This document shows positions 1 through 8,236 of a stretch of 64,000 bases of DNA, one piece after another. The number at the start of each line of letters is the position of its first letter. Position 1 is the stretch's first letter. Source of the stretch: Gehongia tenuis (GTDB lineage Bacteria; Bacillota; Clostridia; Christensenellales; NSJ-53); contig NZ_JACRSR010000001.1 in the NCBI RefSeq assembly GCF_014384795.1, positions 124,001 to 188,000 of the forward strand, written 5' to 3'. The translations under genes were made by a program, and so were the position numbers. The notes beneath the pieces are model-generated. The model saw nothing but the letters and a program-made list of their open reading frames with translations. It did no database searches and was not told the DNA's origin.

Positions 1-1
1 G

Positions 2-436
2 GGCCGGGTGCCGACGGGCACGATGGGCGGCTCCATGCCAGCGTCGGTACCTCAGGGCCCGGGAACCATTCCCCAGGCTGCCGCCACCATTCCTCAGCAG
101 CCCATGCGGCACCGCATGGCCTCCGCGGAGGAACAGCGGCGGGAGTACAAGCGGGCGGAGATCCTGGAGACGATGAAGAACGCCGGGGAGACGGAAGGGA
201 CCTCCAAGGACGCCCAGGTGGAGCTGAAGCGGCGGTTGGCCGCCAAGCACCGCCGGGAGGAAGCCTTGAAGACTCAGACGGCGGCGGTTTCCTCCAAGGT
301 GGAACAGAAGGTGGAAAGTGCGCTGCGTCAGCGGCGGTCCCTCACGGACTGGGATACCGAGGATCTGAGACGGGCCGTGGTCTGGTCGGAAATTTTGGGT
401 GAGCCCAGATCTCGGCGGATGGGCAGAAGAGCTTAG
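2..436 (+). CDS. C-terminal part of an unknown protein (5' end outside window)
   Basis: The frame is open from the left edge to a TAG at 434-436, so only the last ~144 codons are visible. The first ~35 residues are rich in Gly, Pro, Met and Ala. A charged, probably helical stretch rich in Glu, Arg and Lys follows. It ends in a compact motif DLRRAVVWSEILGEPRSRR. Similar '(A/I)xxSEILGxPxxxR' tails occur, as far as I recall, on small uncharacterised Firmicutes proteins, but I cannot assign a function. A hairpin terminator follows directly. Seen: open frame and composition. Unknown: role and true start. Confidence 0.6.
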   Translation, partial: GRVPTGTMGGSMPASVPQGPGTIPQAAATIPQQPMRHRMASAEEQRREYKRAEILETMKNAGETEGTSKDAQVELKRRLAAKHRREEALKTQTAAVSSKVEQKVESALRQRRSLTDWDTEDLRRAVVWSEILGEPRSRRMGRRA

Positions 437-440
437 AGAA

Positions 441-479
441 AAAAACCGGAGGGAGGCGTCGCCCCGCTTCGGTTTTTTT
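441..479 (+). terminator. Rho-independent terminator
   Basis: The arms AAAAACCG (441-448) and CGGTTTTT (470-477) flank a GC-rich loop, and the T-run continues to 479. It lies just after the stop of the first gene and separates it from the ComEC-like hydrolase. Confidence 0.6.
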
Positions 480-494
480 ATTGGAGGGATTCGT

Positions 495-1466
495 TTGAGC
501 AATCGGCGAGGGAGAAAACAAAAAAAGAATCTGTCCATGTCCGCTACCGCGGCTTTTGCGGTGATTCTGCTGGCGGCGGCGGTGTTTTTGGTGGGCGCGG
601 GTCTGGGCTGGTGGAGCGAAAAAGCGGTGAGCGCCTCCGCCTTCCCCGACGACGCGGACCGGCTGGGGGAGAAGGGGATGAGCGTGCACATGCTGGACGT
701 GGGCCAGGGCGACAGCCTTATGGTGGCCTCGAAGGGCGAGGTGATGCTGGTGGACGCCGGCACCAACGAATCGGGCGGCACGGTTTGCGATTATCTCGGG
801 AGGAACGGCGTGACGCGGCTGAATCTGGCGGTGGGCACCCATCCCCATGAGGACCACATCGGCGGGCTGGACACGGTGCTGGAAAACTTCCCGGTGGACG
901 AGATGTGGATGCCGGACCGGGTGAGCGACAGCAAGACCTACAAAGAGGTGCTGGAGGCGGCAAACGCCAGGGGAATCCCCCGGCGCATGCCGCAGGTGGG
1001 CGAAGTAAGGCCCCTGGGCGGAGCGGAGATCACCGTGCTGGGGCCCGTGCACCAGGATTACGAGTCCACCAACGATGTGAGTCTGGTGATGACGGCGAGG
1101 TATGGCGGCTTCGGCATGCTCCTCACTGGGGATGCGGAAAGGAAGGCCCTGAAGGATATTCTGGACAGCGCGAATCGAAAGAGCCTCCTATGCCAGGTGC
1201 TCAAGGTGGGGCACCACGGGAGCAGCACCTCCACCTTTCCCGAGCTTCTTGACGCCGTGGGACCGGAGGTGGCGCTCATCTCCCTGGGAGCGGGGAACAG
1301 CTATGGGCATCCCCATGAGGAGGTTCTGGACGCCTTGATGGGCCGGAAGGTGGCGGTGTACCGCACCGATCTCATGGGCAGCATGATGGTGGAGACCGAT
1401 GGTGAAACCTACAGGGTCTATGTGGAGGAACAGGCAAATGAAAACGAGCTGGAACCGGCAGCTTAG
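495..1466 (+). CDS. ComEC/Rec2-type metallo-beta-lactamase-fold hydrolase, membrane anchored
   Basis: The 323-residue protein has a basic N-terminus, one hydrophobic segment (about residues 17-37), then a metallo-beta-lactamase fold. It shows HMLDVGQGDSLMV, the zinc motif THPHEDHIGG, a later GDAE and KVGHHGS, in the order of the C-terminal nuclease-like domain of competence protein ComEC. The channel domain of full ComEC is absent, so this is the free-standing, secreted or anchored form common in Clostridia. The substrate is not known; DNA or a phosphodiester is possible. I take the TTG at 495 because GGAGGG lies six bases upstream at 483-488. In-frame codons further upstream run through the preceding terminator. 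Confidence 0.82.
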   Translation: MSNRRGRKQKKNLSMSATAAFAVILLAAAVFLVGAGLGWWSEKAVSASAFPDDADRLGEKGMSVHMLDVGQGDSLMVASKGEVMLVDAGTNESGGTVCDYLGRNGVTRLNLAVGTHPHEDHIGGLDTVLENFPVDEMWMPDRVSDSKTYKEVLEAANARGIPRRMPQVGEVRPLGGAEITVLGPVHQDYESTNDVSLVMTARYGGFGMLLTGDAERKALKDILDSANRKSLLCQVLKVGHHGSSTSTFPELLDAVGPEVALISLGAGNSYGHPHEEVLDALMGRKVAVYRTDLMGSMMVETDGETYRVYVEEQANENELEPAA

Positions 1467-1477
1467 GAGGAATGGAC

Positions 1478-2170
1478 ATGATTAGAGACCGCGAAGGACG
1501 GACGCTGGAAGAATTTCTGGCGGCCTATGATCCTAAGAAATATGATCAGCCCAGCATCACCGTGGATATGGTGGTGTTCATGCCCAGGAATGAGCGGCTG
1601 ACGGTTCTTATCATCAAGCGGGGCAACCACCCCTTTCTGGGGGAATGGGCGCTGCCCGGAGGCTTCATGAATATGGATGAGACGCTGGAGGAAGCGGCGG
1701 CACGGGAGCTGGTGGAGGAGACGGGCGTCACGGACGCGGCGCTTCATCCTCTGGGCTGGTTCGACAGCGTGCATCGGGACCCCCGGGGCCGGATTGTGAC
1801 CGGCGCTTTCTGGGCGGTGGTCCCGGAGGGATGCCGGGTTGCGCCCGGCGATGACGCCGCGGCGGCCATGTTCGTGCCGGTGGGACTGGTGGAGCTGACC
1901 GCGGGCTACCGGGTGGTTGCCCATACGAAGGAAGGCCCGGTGAAGGCCAGCGCCGTATGGCAGGAAAGACCGGTCCATAACGGTATCCACAGGCGGCTGG
2001 TGCAGGGGGGTAAGAGCGGCTTCGGCGCCGATCACGGGCTTATCCTGATCCAGGCCATGCTGGCTCTTCGGGAAGCCTCCTACGGCGTGGGCGTGATGGA
2101 GGCGCTGCCCGATGACTACACCAGCGAGGACGTAAAGCGCATGCGGGAGATCCTGAGGGGCCGTCCTTGA
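1478..2170 (+). CDS. Nudix hydrolase
   Basis: The 230-residue protein carries a complete Nudix box: GGFMNMDETLEE followed by REL-EETGV. This places it among hydrolases of nucleoside diphosphates linked to another group. About 70 residues follow the core and look helical; they may form a winged-helix-like or family-specific tail. The exact substrate cannot be read from sequence. The ATG at 1478 is preferred over the ATG at 1472 because AGGAGG at 1465-1470 leaves seven bases to 1478 and only one to 1472. The gene starts 11 bases after the metallo-hydrolase stop and overlaps the next gene by four bases, so the three are probably one transcript. Confidence 0.85.
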   Translation: MIRDREGRTLEEFLAAYDPKKYDQPSITVDMVVFMPRNERLTVLIIKRGNHPFLGEWALPGGFMNMDETLEEAAARELVEETGVTDAALHPLGWFDSVHRDPRGRIVTGAFWAVVPEGCRVAPGDDAAAAMFVPVGLVELTAGYRVVAHTKEGPVKASAVWQERPVHNGIHRRLVQGGKSGFGADHGLILIQAMLALREASYGVGVMEALPDDYTSEDVKRMREILRGRP

Positions 2171-2700
2171 GGAAGTGGGGGAAGCGGGCCTTTTGGACCG
2201 GCACTGCTTTGGCCTGCCTTGCCGTCCTTTATTTTGGCGGCCAGGCGCTGCTGGGCCTTGGAGGTTCCGCGTTCCGCCCCTGGGTGAGCACGGCGGTGAT
2301 CGGCCTTGGGGTGCTTTTGGGATGCGTTTTTTTGGTCATGCTCATCGTTCTCACGGTGAAACTCGTCCTTGAGCCCCTGGGCAGGGGCGGCTGGCGGACC
2401 GTGCAGCGCATCGTTGGACCGCTGGCGGCGGCAGGCCTGCTCTGGATGATGATTTTTGCAGGGAGAGCGGGGCTTTTGGGCCTCGTGTTTTCCATAAAGC
2501 CCGAGCATGTCATGGACCGTGACGGCGCCCGGATGGTGGCGGTGGTGAACAGCTTTCTTGAGGTGACGGTGAACTACCATGCCTATCAGAATTTCCTGAC
2601 CATGGGCAAGGATGTTCTGATCTATGAGGACTATGGCAATGGCGGGTATGATCCCTTCGAGGAAGGGCGGGACGCCCAGCCGCTCCGCACCCTGCCCTAG
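2167..2700 (+). CDS. Small membrane protein of unknown function
   Basis: A 177-residue protein starting at a TTG that overlaps the Nudix stop (TTGA), which suggests translational coupling. The first half has three hydrophobic stretches (about residues 8-30, 38-65, 80-100). The rest is a soluble tail with NSFLEVTVNYHAYQNFLT and an acidic Tyr/Gly-rich end. I do not recognise a family. A part in the same process as the Nudix enzyme is inference from coupling only. It converges on the ECF S-component gene, and the two stop codons overlap. Confidence 0.6.
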   Translation: MRKWGKRAFWTGTALACLAVLYFGGQALLGLGGSAFRPWVSTAVIGLGVLLGCVFLVMLIVLTVKLVLEPLGRGGWRTVQRIVGPLAAAGLLWMMIFAGRAGLLGLVFSIKPEHVMDRDGARMVAVVNSFLEVTVNYHAYQNFLTMGKDVLIYEDYGNGGYDPFEEGRDAQPLRTLP

Positions 2701-3233
2701 CCCTGTTTCCCGGCCAGCGCCCTTTGCAGCAGGGGAAGGATCAAACTGGCCGCCGCGCCGCCGATGAGGGCCGTGGCCAGCTGGGGAAGGGAAAACATGT
2801 GGGAGACCGCTGCGGCCTGCTGTCCGTTCAGCTGAAGCAGGAAGGGAATGGCCACCTTCACGATGCCCCCGTACAGCACGAGGAATTTGGCGCAGGCGGC
2901 GGCAGCGGTGGCCAGAATGGGCCCTCTGGCGCCGCTCAGCCGGCCGAGGAAATGCCAAAGGAGGACCAGCACAACGTTGCCTGCGATGATGAAGGGTATG
3001 AGGCTCCAAAAGGGCCCGATTCCCAAAAGCTTGGCCAGGATGGGCGAGAGCACGGCGACGGACAGACCGGAGGCGGGTCCGCAGACCATCACCGAAACGA
3101 TGAGCAGCAGATTGACCACCGATCCGGTGACAAGGGTGTTTCCAAAGGATGCGGTCAGGGCCTGAAGCACCACCAGCAGGGCGAGAAATACGGCGGTGCG
3201 GGTGATCCAGCGGATTCGGCTTTGATTTTTCAT
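2697..3233 (-). CDS. ECF transporter S component family protein
   Basis: A 178-residue, very hydrophobic protein with about six membrane spans. The pattern near the start, with LLIVSVMVCGPASGLSVAV and LAKLLGIGPFW, resembles substrate-binding S components of energy-coupling-factor vitamin transporters. No ECF ATPase or T component is nearby, so it would be a group II member using a shared module elsewhere. The ligand is unknown. The start is the ATG at 3233, with AAAGGAG upstream. It is divergent from a Crp/Fnr-type regulator, and the shared promoter region has an inverted repeat, which suggests that the regulator controls it. Confidence 0.7.
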   Translation of the reverse strand: MKNQSRIRWITRTAVFLALLVVLQALTASFGNTLVTGSVVNLLLIVSVMVCGPASGLSVAVLSPILAKLLGIGPFWSLIPFIIAGNVVLVLLWHFLGRLSGARGPILATAAAACAKFLVLYGGIVKVAIPFLLQLNGQQAAAVSHMFSLPQLATALIGGAAASLILPLLQRALAGKQG

Positions 3234-3252
3234 GGGGATACACTCCTTTAAT

Positions 3253-3280
3253 TTCGATTGTGTGTACCATTATAATCGAA
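3253..3280. promoter_or_regulatory. Divergent promoter with inverted repeat (candidate operator)
   Basis: TTCGATT (3253-3259) and AATCGAA (3274-3280) form a perfect 7-bp inverted repeat with a 14-base spacer. The core ATTATAAT offers a TATAAT -10 on both strands (plus 3271-3276). The repeat therefore covers the promoter of the ECF S-component, the regulator, or both. Binding by the neighbouring Crp/Fnr protein is inference. Confidence 0.5.
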
Positions 3281-3325
3281 GGGGCGGGATATTCTTGTTG
3301 CCGCGGCAACGGAAAGGAGCGTTCC

Positions 3326-3970
3326 ATGGGGAAACTGCAAAGGGCCGGGCTATTTGCGGGACTGGAGGAGGGGGCATGCCGGGAACTTCTTCAGTGCCTG
3401 GGAGCCCGAACCGCCCATTACGGCAAGGGCGAATTCATCATCACCGAAGGCGATGAACCCGCGGAATTCGGGGTTCTTCTTTCCGGCCGTGCACGGGCGG
3501 TGAAATGGGATCCGTCGGGCCGGCTCATCATTTTAACCTTGCTGGAACGGGGAAGCGAGCTGGGCGTCATGCTGGCCGCCAGCGGCGGCCGGCGCAGTCC
3601 GGTGACCGTGGTGGCCGAGGAGGATGCATCGGCGGTGTGGATCGCCTGCGAGCGGCTGCTCAGCCGCTGCGAAAAGGCCTGCCGGAGCCACGAACAGCTG
3701 TTGAGAAACTATATCAGGGCTGTGGCGGAAAAGGGGCTGGTGCTTCACGAGAGGATTGACTGCCTGCTTCGGCCCACCCTGCGGGAGAAAATCATGGCCT
3801 ATCTGACGCGCATGGCCGGGGAGCGGGGGAGAAAATTCACCCTGCCGCTGAACCGCAACGCCATGGCCGAATATCTGAACGTGGACCGAAGCGCCCTGTC
3901 CCGGGAACTGTCCCGCATGGCCAAGGATGGTATGATTAAATATCATAGAAATGACTTTGAATTGCTGTAA
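3326..3970 (+). CDS. Crp/Fnr family transcriptional regulator
   Basis: A 214-residue protein. Residues about 10-120 form a cyclic-nucleotide-binding-like beta-roll (GEFIITEGDEPAEFGVLLSG). The C-terminus is a winged helix with RNAMAEYLNVDRSALSRELS as the recognition region. There is no N-terminal cysteine cluster like that of FNR, so an iron-sulfur oxygen sensor is unlikely. The effector is unknown. The ATG at 3326 is chosen because GGAAAGGAG ends six bases upstream. It faces an ECF S-component gene across an inverted repeat and probably regulates it, itself, or both. Confidence 0.83.
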   Translation: MGKLQRAGLFAGLEEGACRELLQCLGARTAHYGKGEFIITEGDEPAEFGVLLSGRARAVKWDPSGRLIILTLLERGSELGVMLAASGGRRSPVTVVAEEDASAVWIACERLLSRCEKACRSHEQLLRNYIRAVAEKGLVLHERIDCLLRPTLREKIMAYLTRMAGERGRKFTLPLNRNAMAEYLNVDRSALSRELSRMAKDGMIKYHRNDFELL

Positions 3971-3974
3971 AAAA

Positions 3975-4007
3975 GACGGTGCAGCGAGGAGCCGCACCGT
4001 CCTTTTC
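3975..4007. terminator. Bidirectional terminator between the Crp/Fnr gene and murG
   Basis: GACGGTGC (3975-3982) pairs with GCACCGTC (3994-4001). Plus-strand readout ends in CTTTTC. Minus-strand readout ends in a run of six T. It serves both converging transcripts. Confidence 0.75.
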
Positions 4008-4011
4008 GGAT

Positions 4012-5079
4012 TTATTCGGGCAGAGCGTTTTTATCGATGATGTCCAGAACGCTGGAAAGAGCGTTGCGGTAGCCTTCCCGGCGCATGGCCTCAATGTACT
4101 TTCCGCGGTTCTCGAAGAGGTCCGCCGTGGCCGTGTAAAGGGTGTCCTCATCGAGCTCCTCCTGGGGCAGTACCTTGGAGAAGCCTCGCTTTTCAAAGGA
4201 GCGGGCGTTCAGGAGCTGATCGCCGCGGCTGGCCGAAAGGGGCAGCGGAATGAGCAGGTTCGGCTTTTGCAGGGCGAGCAGCTCAAAGATGCTGTTGGAG
4301 CCCGCCCGGGACACGAAAAGGTCCGCCGCCGCGAAAAGATCGGGCAGGCTTTCATCGGCGTACTCCAGCTGCCGATAGCCCGCCTCCCCCTCCATCTGAG
4401 GATTGAGGTGGCCCCTGCCGCACAGGTGAACCACATCAAAACGGATTTTGAGCCGCTTGAAGCTCTCCCACACCGCCTCGTTGATGGCCTGGGCCCCGAG
4501 GGATCCGCCCATCACCAGCATGACCGGCTTTTGACCGTTAAAACCAAGAAGCTCAAGACCGCGGCGCCGGTTCCCGGAGAAGACCTTCTCCCGAAGCAGC
4601 GCCCCGGTGTAGACCGCGTTTTCCCGGCCTTCCGCCGTTTCCGGGAAGGTGGTGCACAGCACCTTGGCGTAGGGCTGGGCGATCTTGTTGGCAAGCCCGG
4701 GCGTGTAGTCCGATTCATGGGCCACGATGGGCACCTTGCGGCTGGCGGCCGCCAGCACCACCGGGACCGCCACGTAGCCGCCCTTGGAAAAGACCACGTG
4801 GGGCCGAAGCTCCTTTAGGAGCCTGCGGGCCTGCCCGAGGCCCTGAATCACCCGGAAGGGATCGGACAGATTTTTGAGAGATTTGTAGCGGCGCAGTTTG
4901 CCCGAGGCAATGGGATGGTAGAGGATATCCGGTTCGTCGGCCAGGAGGGAGCGCTCCACGCCGTCCACGGAACCGATGTAGTGGACCTCGTAGCCCCTTT
5001 CAAGAAGTCCCGGCACAAGGGCCAGATTGGGGGTCACGTGGCCCGCCGAACCGCCGCCCGTCAATACAATTCGCTTCAT
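4012..5079 (-). CDS. murG: UDP-GlcNAc:lipid I N-acetylglucosaminyltransferase MurG
   Basis: MurG adds GlcNAc to lipid I to make lipid II on the inner face of the membrane. The 355-residue length is normal. The N-terminal glycine-rich loop TGGGSAGHVTPN and the C-terminal donor site SRAGSNSIFELLAL with PLPLSASRGDQLLNA are both present. It is the last gene of a minus-strand group btuR-rpiB-murG, two bases after the rpiB stop, which is an unusual setting because murG normally sits in the division/cell-wall cluster. As murG can be duplicated in Clostridia, this might be a second copy. Confidence 0.93.
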   Translation of the reverse strand: MKRIVLTGGGSAGHVTPNLALVPGLLERGYEVHYIGSVDGVERSLLADEPDILYHPIASGKLRRYKSLKNLSDPFRVIQGLGQARRLLKELRPHVVFSKGGYVAVPVVLAAASRKVPIVAHESDYTPGLANKIAQPYAKVLCTTFPETAEGRENAVYTGALLREKVFSGNRRRGLELLGFNGQKPVMLVMGGSLGAQAINEAVWESFKRLKIRFDVVHLCGRGHLNPQMEGEAGYRQLEYADESLPDLFAAADLFVSRAGSNSIFELLALQKPNLLIPLPLSASRGDQLLNARSFEKRGFSKVLPQEELDEDTLYTATADLFENRGKYIEAMRREGYRNALSSVLDIIDKNALPE

Positions 5080-5081
5080 GC

Positions 5082-5516
5082 TTACCTACCCTGTTTCTCG
5101 ATGTCGCAGATGAGATCCACCCGCCGCTGATGCCGTCCGCCCTCGTAGCCGGCGTCCAGGAATGCGTCCACGATGAGCTTGGCCAGCTCCGTGCCCAGCA
5201 CCCGGCCGCCCAGGCAAAGAACGTTGGCGTCGTTGTGCATCCGGGTCATTTTGGCACTGTAGGGCTCGGTGCACACCGCCGCCCGGACGCCCCGCACCTT
5301 GTTGGCCGCCATGGACATGCCGATGCCCGTGCCACAAAACAGGAATCCAAACCTGGCCTCGCCGTCCGCAACGGCATGGGCGGCCTTTCGGGCCGCGTCG
5401 GGATAATCCTTGAATTCACCGGCATCGGTGAGCGCATAGCCCTTTCCCATAAGATATTCATAGATGGCTTTCTTTAGATCGGTGCCCGCGGAATCGGACG
5501 CGAAAATCAGTTTCAT
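5082..5516 (-). CDS. rpiB: Ribose-5-phosphate isomerase B
   Basis: RpiB interconverts ribose 5-phosphate and ribulose 5-phosphate in the pentose phosphate pathway. The 144-residue protein has the catalytic-cysteine motif CGTGIGMSMAANK, the HNDANVL histidine and the C-terminal YEGGRHQRRV. The N-terminal motif reads ASDSAG where most family members have A(S/C)DHAG, so a usually conserved histidine near the substrate site is serine. A change of substrate within the RpiB/LacAB family is possible. GGAGG lies just upstream of the ATG. It sits between btuR and murG in one probable operon. Confidence 0.9.
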   Translation of the reverse strand: MKLIFASDSAGTDLKKAIYEYLMGKGYALTDAGEFKDYPDAARKAAHAVADGEARFGFLFCGTGIGMSMAANKVRGVRAAVCTEPYSAKMTRMHNDANVLCLGGRVLGTELAKLIVDAFLDAGYEGGRHQRRVDLICDIEKQGR

Positions 5517-5538
5517 GGATCAATCTCCTCCAAAATTT

Positions 5539-6063
5539 TTAAAACTCGATGCCCTTTCGGGCGGGGGTGCCCTTGTCAAAAGGATGTTTCACGCATTCCA
5601 CCCTGGAGGCGTAGTCAGCGATTTTTAGGAGCTGCGGCGTGGGCTTTCGGCCGGTGAGCACCACTTCGAGGCCCGGGAGCCTGTCCGCAAGAGCCGAAAC
5701 CACCTCGTTCTCCGAAAGAATGCCCAGCTCCAAAGCGCCCAGCGCTTCATCCAGGATCAAAAGATCCGCGCCGTCCGCCTTCATGACGGAAACGGCCCGT
5801 TCCCAAAGGACCCGCTGAGAGGCCGTGTAGGCGGTCCGCTCATCCTCATTCATTTGAAAGACGAACTTTTGGGTGCTCTCGTCCCGAAGCAGGGTGCAGC
5901 GGGGCGCATTCTTCATAAAAAGCGCCTCTCCCGAGGGCGTACCCTTCAAAAATTGGCAGATGGAAACCGTCATGTCCCGCCCGAGGGCCCGGACGGCCAG
6001 ACCGAAAGCGGCGGTGGTTTTACCTTTTCCCTCACCGAAATACAGGTGTATTTTGCCCTCCAT
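5539..6063 (-). CDS. btuR: Cob(I)yrinic acid a,c-diamide adenosyltransferase (CobA/BtuR type)
   Basis: This enzyme adenosylates cob(I)alamin or its precursor, a step of B12 assimilation or salvage. The 174-residue protein opens with IHLYFGEGKGKTTAA, whose GEGKGKTT is the P-loop of the BtuR family. It has LLILDEALGALELGI and ends with a cysteine motif VECVKHPF. The frame stays open far upstream, but that part is antisense to dnaX. I take the ATG at 6063; the ATG at 6081 is the alternative. A promoter with 17-base spacing lies just upstream. No other B12 gene is in the window. Confidence 0.9.
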   Translation of the reverse strand: MEGKIHLYFGEGKGKTTAAFGLAVRALGRDMTVSICQFLKGTPSGEALFMKNAPRCTLLRDESTQKFVFQMNEDERTAYTASQRVLWERAVSVMKADGADLLILDEALGALELGILSENEVVSALADRLPGLEVVLTGRKPTPQLLKIADYASRVECVKHPFDKGTPARKGIEF

Positions 6064-6102
6064 AGCCGCTTCTGCCTCCATTTCCGCCAAGTTCGCAACA
6101 AC

Positions 6103-6171
6103 ATTGTAGTATAGTTTTCCCTGAACGGCAAGGGATAAAAGCTTGCCTTCCCGGTCAGGCTTTTTTATAAT
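6103..6171. promoter_or_regulatory. Back-to-back promoters for btuR and dnaX
   Basis: Minus strand (btuR): TTGCCG (6126-6131) and TACAAT (6103-6108) with a 17-base gap. Plus strand (dnaX): TTGCCT (6143-6148) and TATAAT (6166-6171), also 17 bases. The two -35 boxes are 11 bases apart and lie within an imperfect hairpin (GGCAAG/CTTGCC inside CCTGA/TCAGG). The two polymerases would compete or share a regulator. The dnaX leader would be only a few bases long. Confidence 0.6.
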
Positions 6172-6192
6172 CAAAGGAAAGGGGGAATGATC

Positions 6193-7854
6193 GTGGCGTA
6201 TACCGCGTTGTACCGGGCCTATCGTCCGGCACGGTTTGAGGATATGGTGGGGCAGGAGGCCGTGGTGGCCACGCTGAAAAATCAGGTGGCCTCCGGAAGG
6301 ATCGCCCACGCCTATCTTTTTTGTGGCAGCCGGGGCACGGGCAAAACGTCGGCCGCCAAGATCCTGGCCCGTGCGGTGAATTGCGAGCATCCTGAAGAGG
6401 CGCCCTGCGGACACTGCGGTGTGTGCGAGAGAAGCGGGGACGAGGGATTCATCGATATTCTGGAGATCGACGCCGCCTCCAACAACGGCGTGGAGGAGAT
6501 CCGGGATCTCCGGGAGAAGGTCAAGTATCCGCCGGCCTACGGCCGCTACAAGGTTTATATCATCGACGAGGTGCACATGCTCTCGACCGGCGCCTTCAAC
6601 GCCCTTTTAAAGACGCTGGAGGAGCCGCCCGCCCATGTGGTGTTCATTCTGGCCACCACCGAGCCCTCCCGTCTTCCGGCCACGGTGCTCTCAAGATGCC
6701 AGCGCTTTGACTTCCGCCGCCTGGATACGGCCACCCTCACGGGGCTTCTCCGGGATGTGGTGGGCAGAGCCGGCGGCAATGCCGATGAGAAGGCGCTCAT
6801 GCTCATCGCCCGCATGGCCAAGGGCGGGGCGCGGGACGCCCTGTCCATCGCCGATATGGCGCTTTCCTATGGGGAGCGCATCACCGAAGCCACGGTGCGG
6901 GATATTTTGGGCATGCCCGAGGAGGAGCGGATGGCCGAGATGGCCGAAGCCGTGCTGGAGGGGGACTCCTCCGCCATTTTGGAGGGCGTGCGGGAGGTTT
7001 ACACCCGGGGTCAGGACCTCGCGGTCTTTGCCGCGGCGCTGGCCGGGTACTTTCGGGATCTTCTCGCAATCCGGTCGGTAAAAAATCCGGCGGATGTGGT
7101 GGACGCTTCCCCGGAGGAGCTGGAAAGGATGGGCGGGCTTGCCGCAAAGTACGGCAGGGACGAGCTGTTCTATGCCGCCAGCCGTCTGGCCAAAGTGGAG
7201 AGCGAGATGAAGTGGAGCGACCAGGGCCGCTACATTCTGGAGCTGGCCCTGATGGAGGCGGCCCGTCCGGAGACGGATGAGCGGGCGGCCCTTATGGCAA
7301 GGCTGGAGAAGCTGGAGCGCCGGGTGGCGGAAGGAGTGCCGGGGCCGAGGGCGGACCTTCCGCCTGCGGCGGCCCCGGCGGCTGACAGCCCGCCTTGGGA
7401 GATGTCTGAAGCGGCGCCTGAAACATTGCCCGCAGCGCCGCCCGCCCAGCCCTCCGAGGCGCCTGAGAGCTCTCCGCCCGAGCCCGGGCCGGAACCGGCC
7501 GGCGCACCGGCGGGGCATTTCAGCGGGGATGCGGCGGCGGCCTGGCAGAAGGTGCTGAAGGTGGTCAAGCGGGAGCGGATCGCCCTTTATACGCTCATCA
7601 AGAGCGGCGTCGCCCAGGAGGTCCAGGACCAGGTGCTCTTTGTGGGCTTTGAGGCTTCGCCGGCCAACCAGCTCTACCAGGGCCAAATGGAGAAGGCCAA
7701 CAATCGGGATTACCTGGATGAGGTGGCCGCCCGGGCGCTGGGGGAAGGCTGGAAGATTCGAAGCCGCAGGCTGAAACCGGCGGACGAACCTCTCTTTCCC
7801 GCCGCCCAGGCCTTTTTTGGGGAGATGACGGAAAGAGAGGAAAATCCCTCTTAA
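6193..7854 (+). CDS. dnaX: DNA polymerase III subunit gamma/tau
   Basis: This is the clamp-loader ATPase that links leading- and lagging-strand polymerases. The 553-residue protein has the Walker A GSRGTGKTSAAK, a zinc site starting CEHPEEAPCGHCGVC, Walker B IIDEVHMLS and the SRC motif LSRCQRFDF. An Ala/Pro/Glu-rich linker (about residues 375-440) leads to a smaller C-terminal domain. The GTG at 6193 gives MAYTALYRAYRP, the usual family start, with a G-run seven bases upstream. The ATG at 6187 is possible. It heads the conserved dnaX-ybaB-recR cluster. Confidence 0.95.
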   Translation: MAYTALYRAYRPARFEDMVGQEAVVATLKNQVASGRIAHAYLFCGSRGTGKTSAAKILARAVNCEHPEEAPCGHCGVCERSGDEGFIDILEIDAASNNGVEEIRDLREKVKYPPAYGRYKVYIIDEVHMLSTGAFNALLKTLEEPPAHVVFILATTEPSRLPATVLSRCQRFDFRRLDTATLTGLLRDVVGRAGGNADEKALMLIARMAKGGARDALSIADMALSYGERITEATVRDILGMPEEERMAEMAEAVLEGDSSAILEGVREVYTRGQDLAVFAAALAGYFRDLLAIRSVKNPADVVDASPEELERMGGLAAKYGRDELFYAASRLAKVESEMKWSDQGRYILELALMEAARPETDERAALMARLEKLERRVAEGVPGPRADLPPAAAPAADSPPWEMSEAAPETLPAAPPAQPSEAPESSPPEPGPEPAGAPAGHFSGDAAAAWQKVLKVVKRERIALYTLIKSGVAQEVQDQVLFVGFEASPANQLYQGQMEKANNRDYLDEVAARALGEGWKIRSRRLKPADEPLFPAAQAFFGEMTEREENPS

Positions 7855-7894
7855 AGATCGAATAGGATAGGCAGGAAATTGAAGGAGGCAGACG

Positions 7895-8236
7895 ATGGCA
7901 AAGAAATTCCAGGGCTTTGGCGGCGGCGCAAACATGCAGCAGATGATCCGCCAGGCTCAGAAGATGCAGCAGGAGATGGCCCGGGTGACGGAGGAACTGG
8001 AGAACCTGGAGGTCAGCGCTTCCGCCGGCGGCGGGATGGTCACCGCCACGGTGAGCGGCAAGAAGGAGCTCAAAGCCCTCGAAATCAATCCTGAGGCCGT
8101 GGATCCCGACGATGTGGAAATGCTCCAGGACCTGGTGATCGCGGCTGTGAACGAAGCCATGCGCCAGGTGGACGAGAAGAGCCAGCAGGAGATGGGCAAG
8201 GTCACCGGCGGCATGAACCTGCCCGGCATGTTTTAA
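7895..8236 (+). CDS. YbaB/EbfC family nucleoid-associated protein
   Basis: A 113-residue protein with a Gln/Met-rich N-terminal helix ([14 protein letters not shown]) and the core [19 protein letters not shown], both typical of YbaB. These form homodimeric 'tweezers' that bind DNA and are linked to recombination and repair. GGAGG lies seven bases before the ATG. The stop codon abuts the recR start with no gap, as in most bacteria, so expression is coupled. Confidence 0.93.
   Translation: MAKKFQGFGGGANMQQMIRQAQKMQQEMARVTEELENLEVSASAGGGMVTATVSGKKELKALEINPEAVDPDDVEMLQDLVIAAVNEAMRQVDEKSQQEMGKVTGGMNLPGMF

Noticed and set aside
6126..6171. Terminator-like hairpin with T-run before dnaX
   Set aside because: No gene on the plus strand is upstream to terminate, and the same bases give two good promoters, so I call it a promoter region.
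6064..6576. Upstream extension of btuR by about 170 codons
   Set aside because: The extension is antisense to dnaX, crosses both promoters, and BtuR proteins begin near the P-loop.
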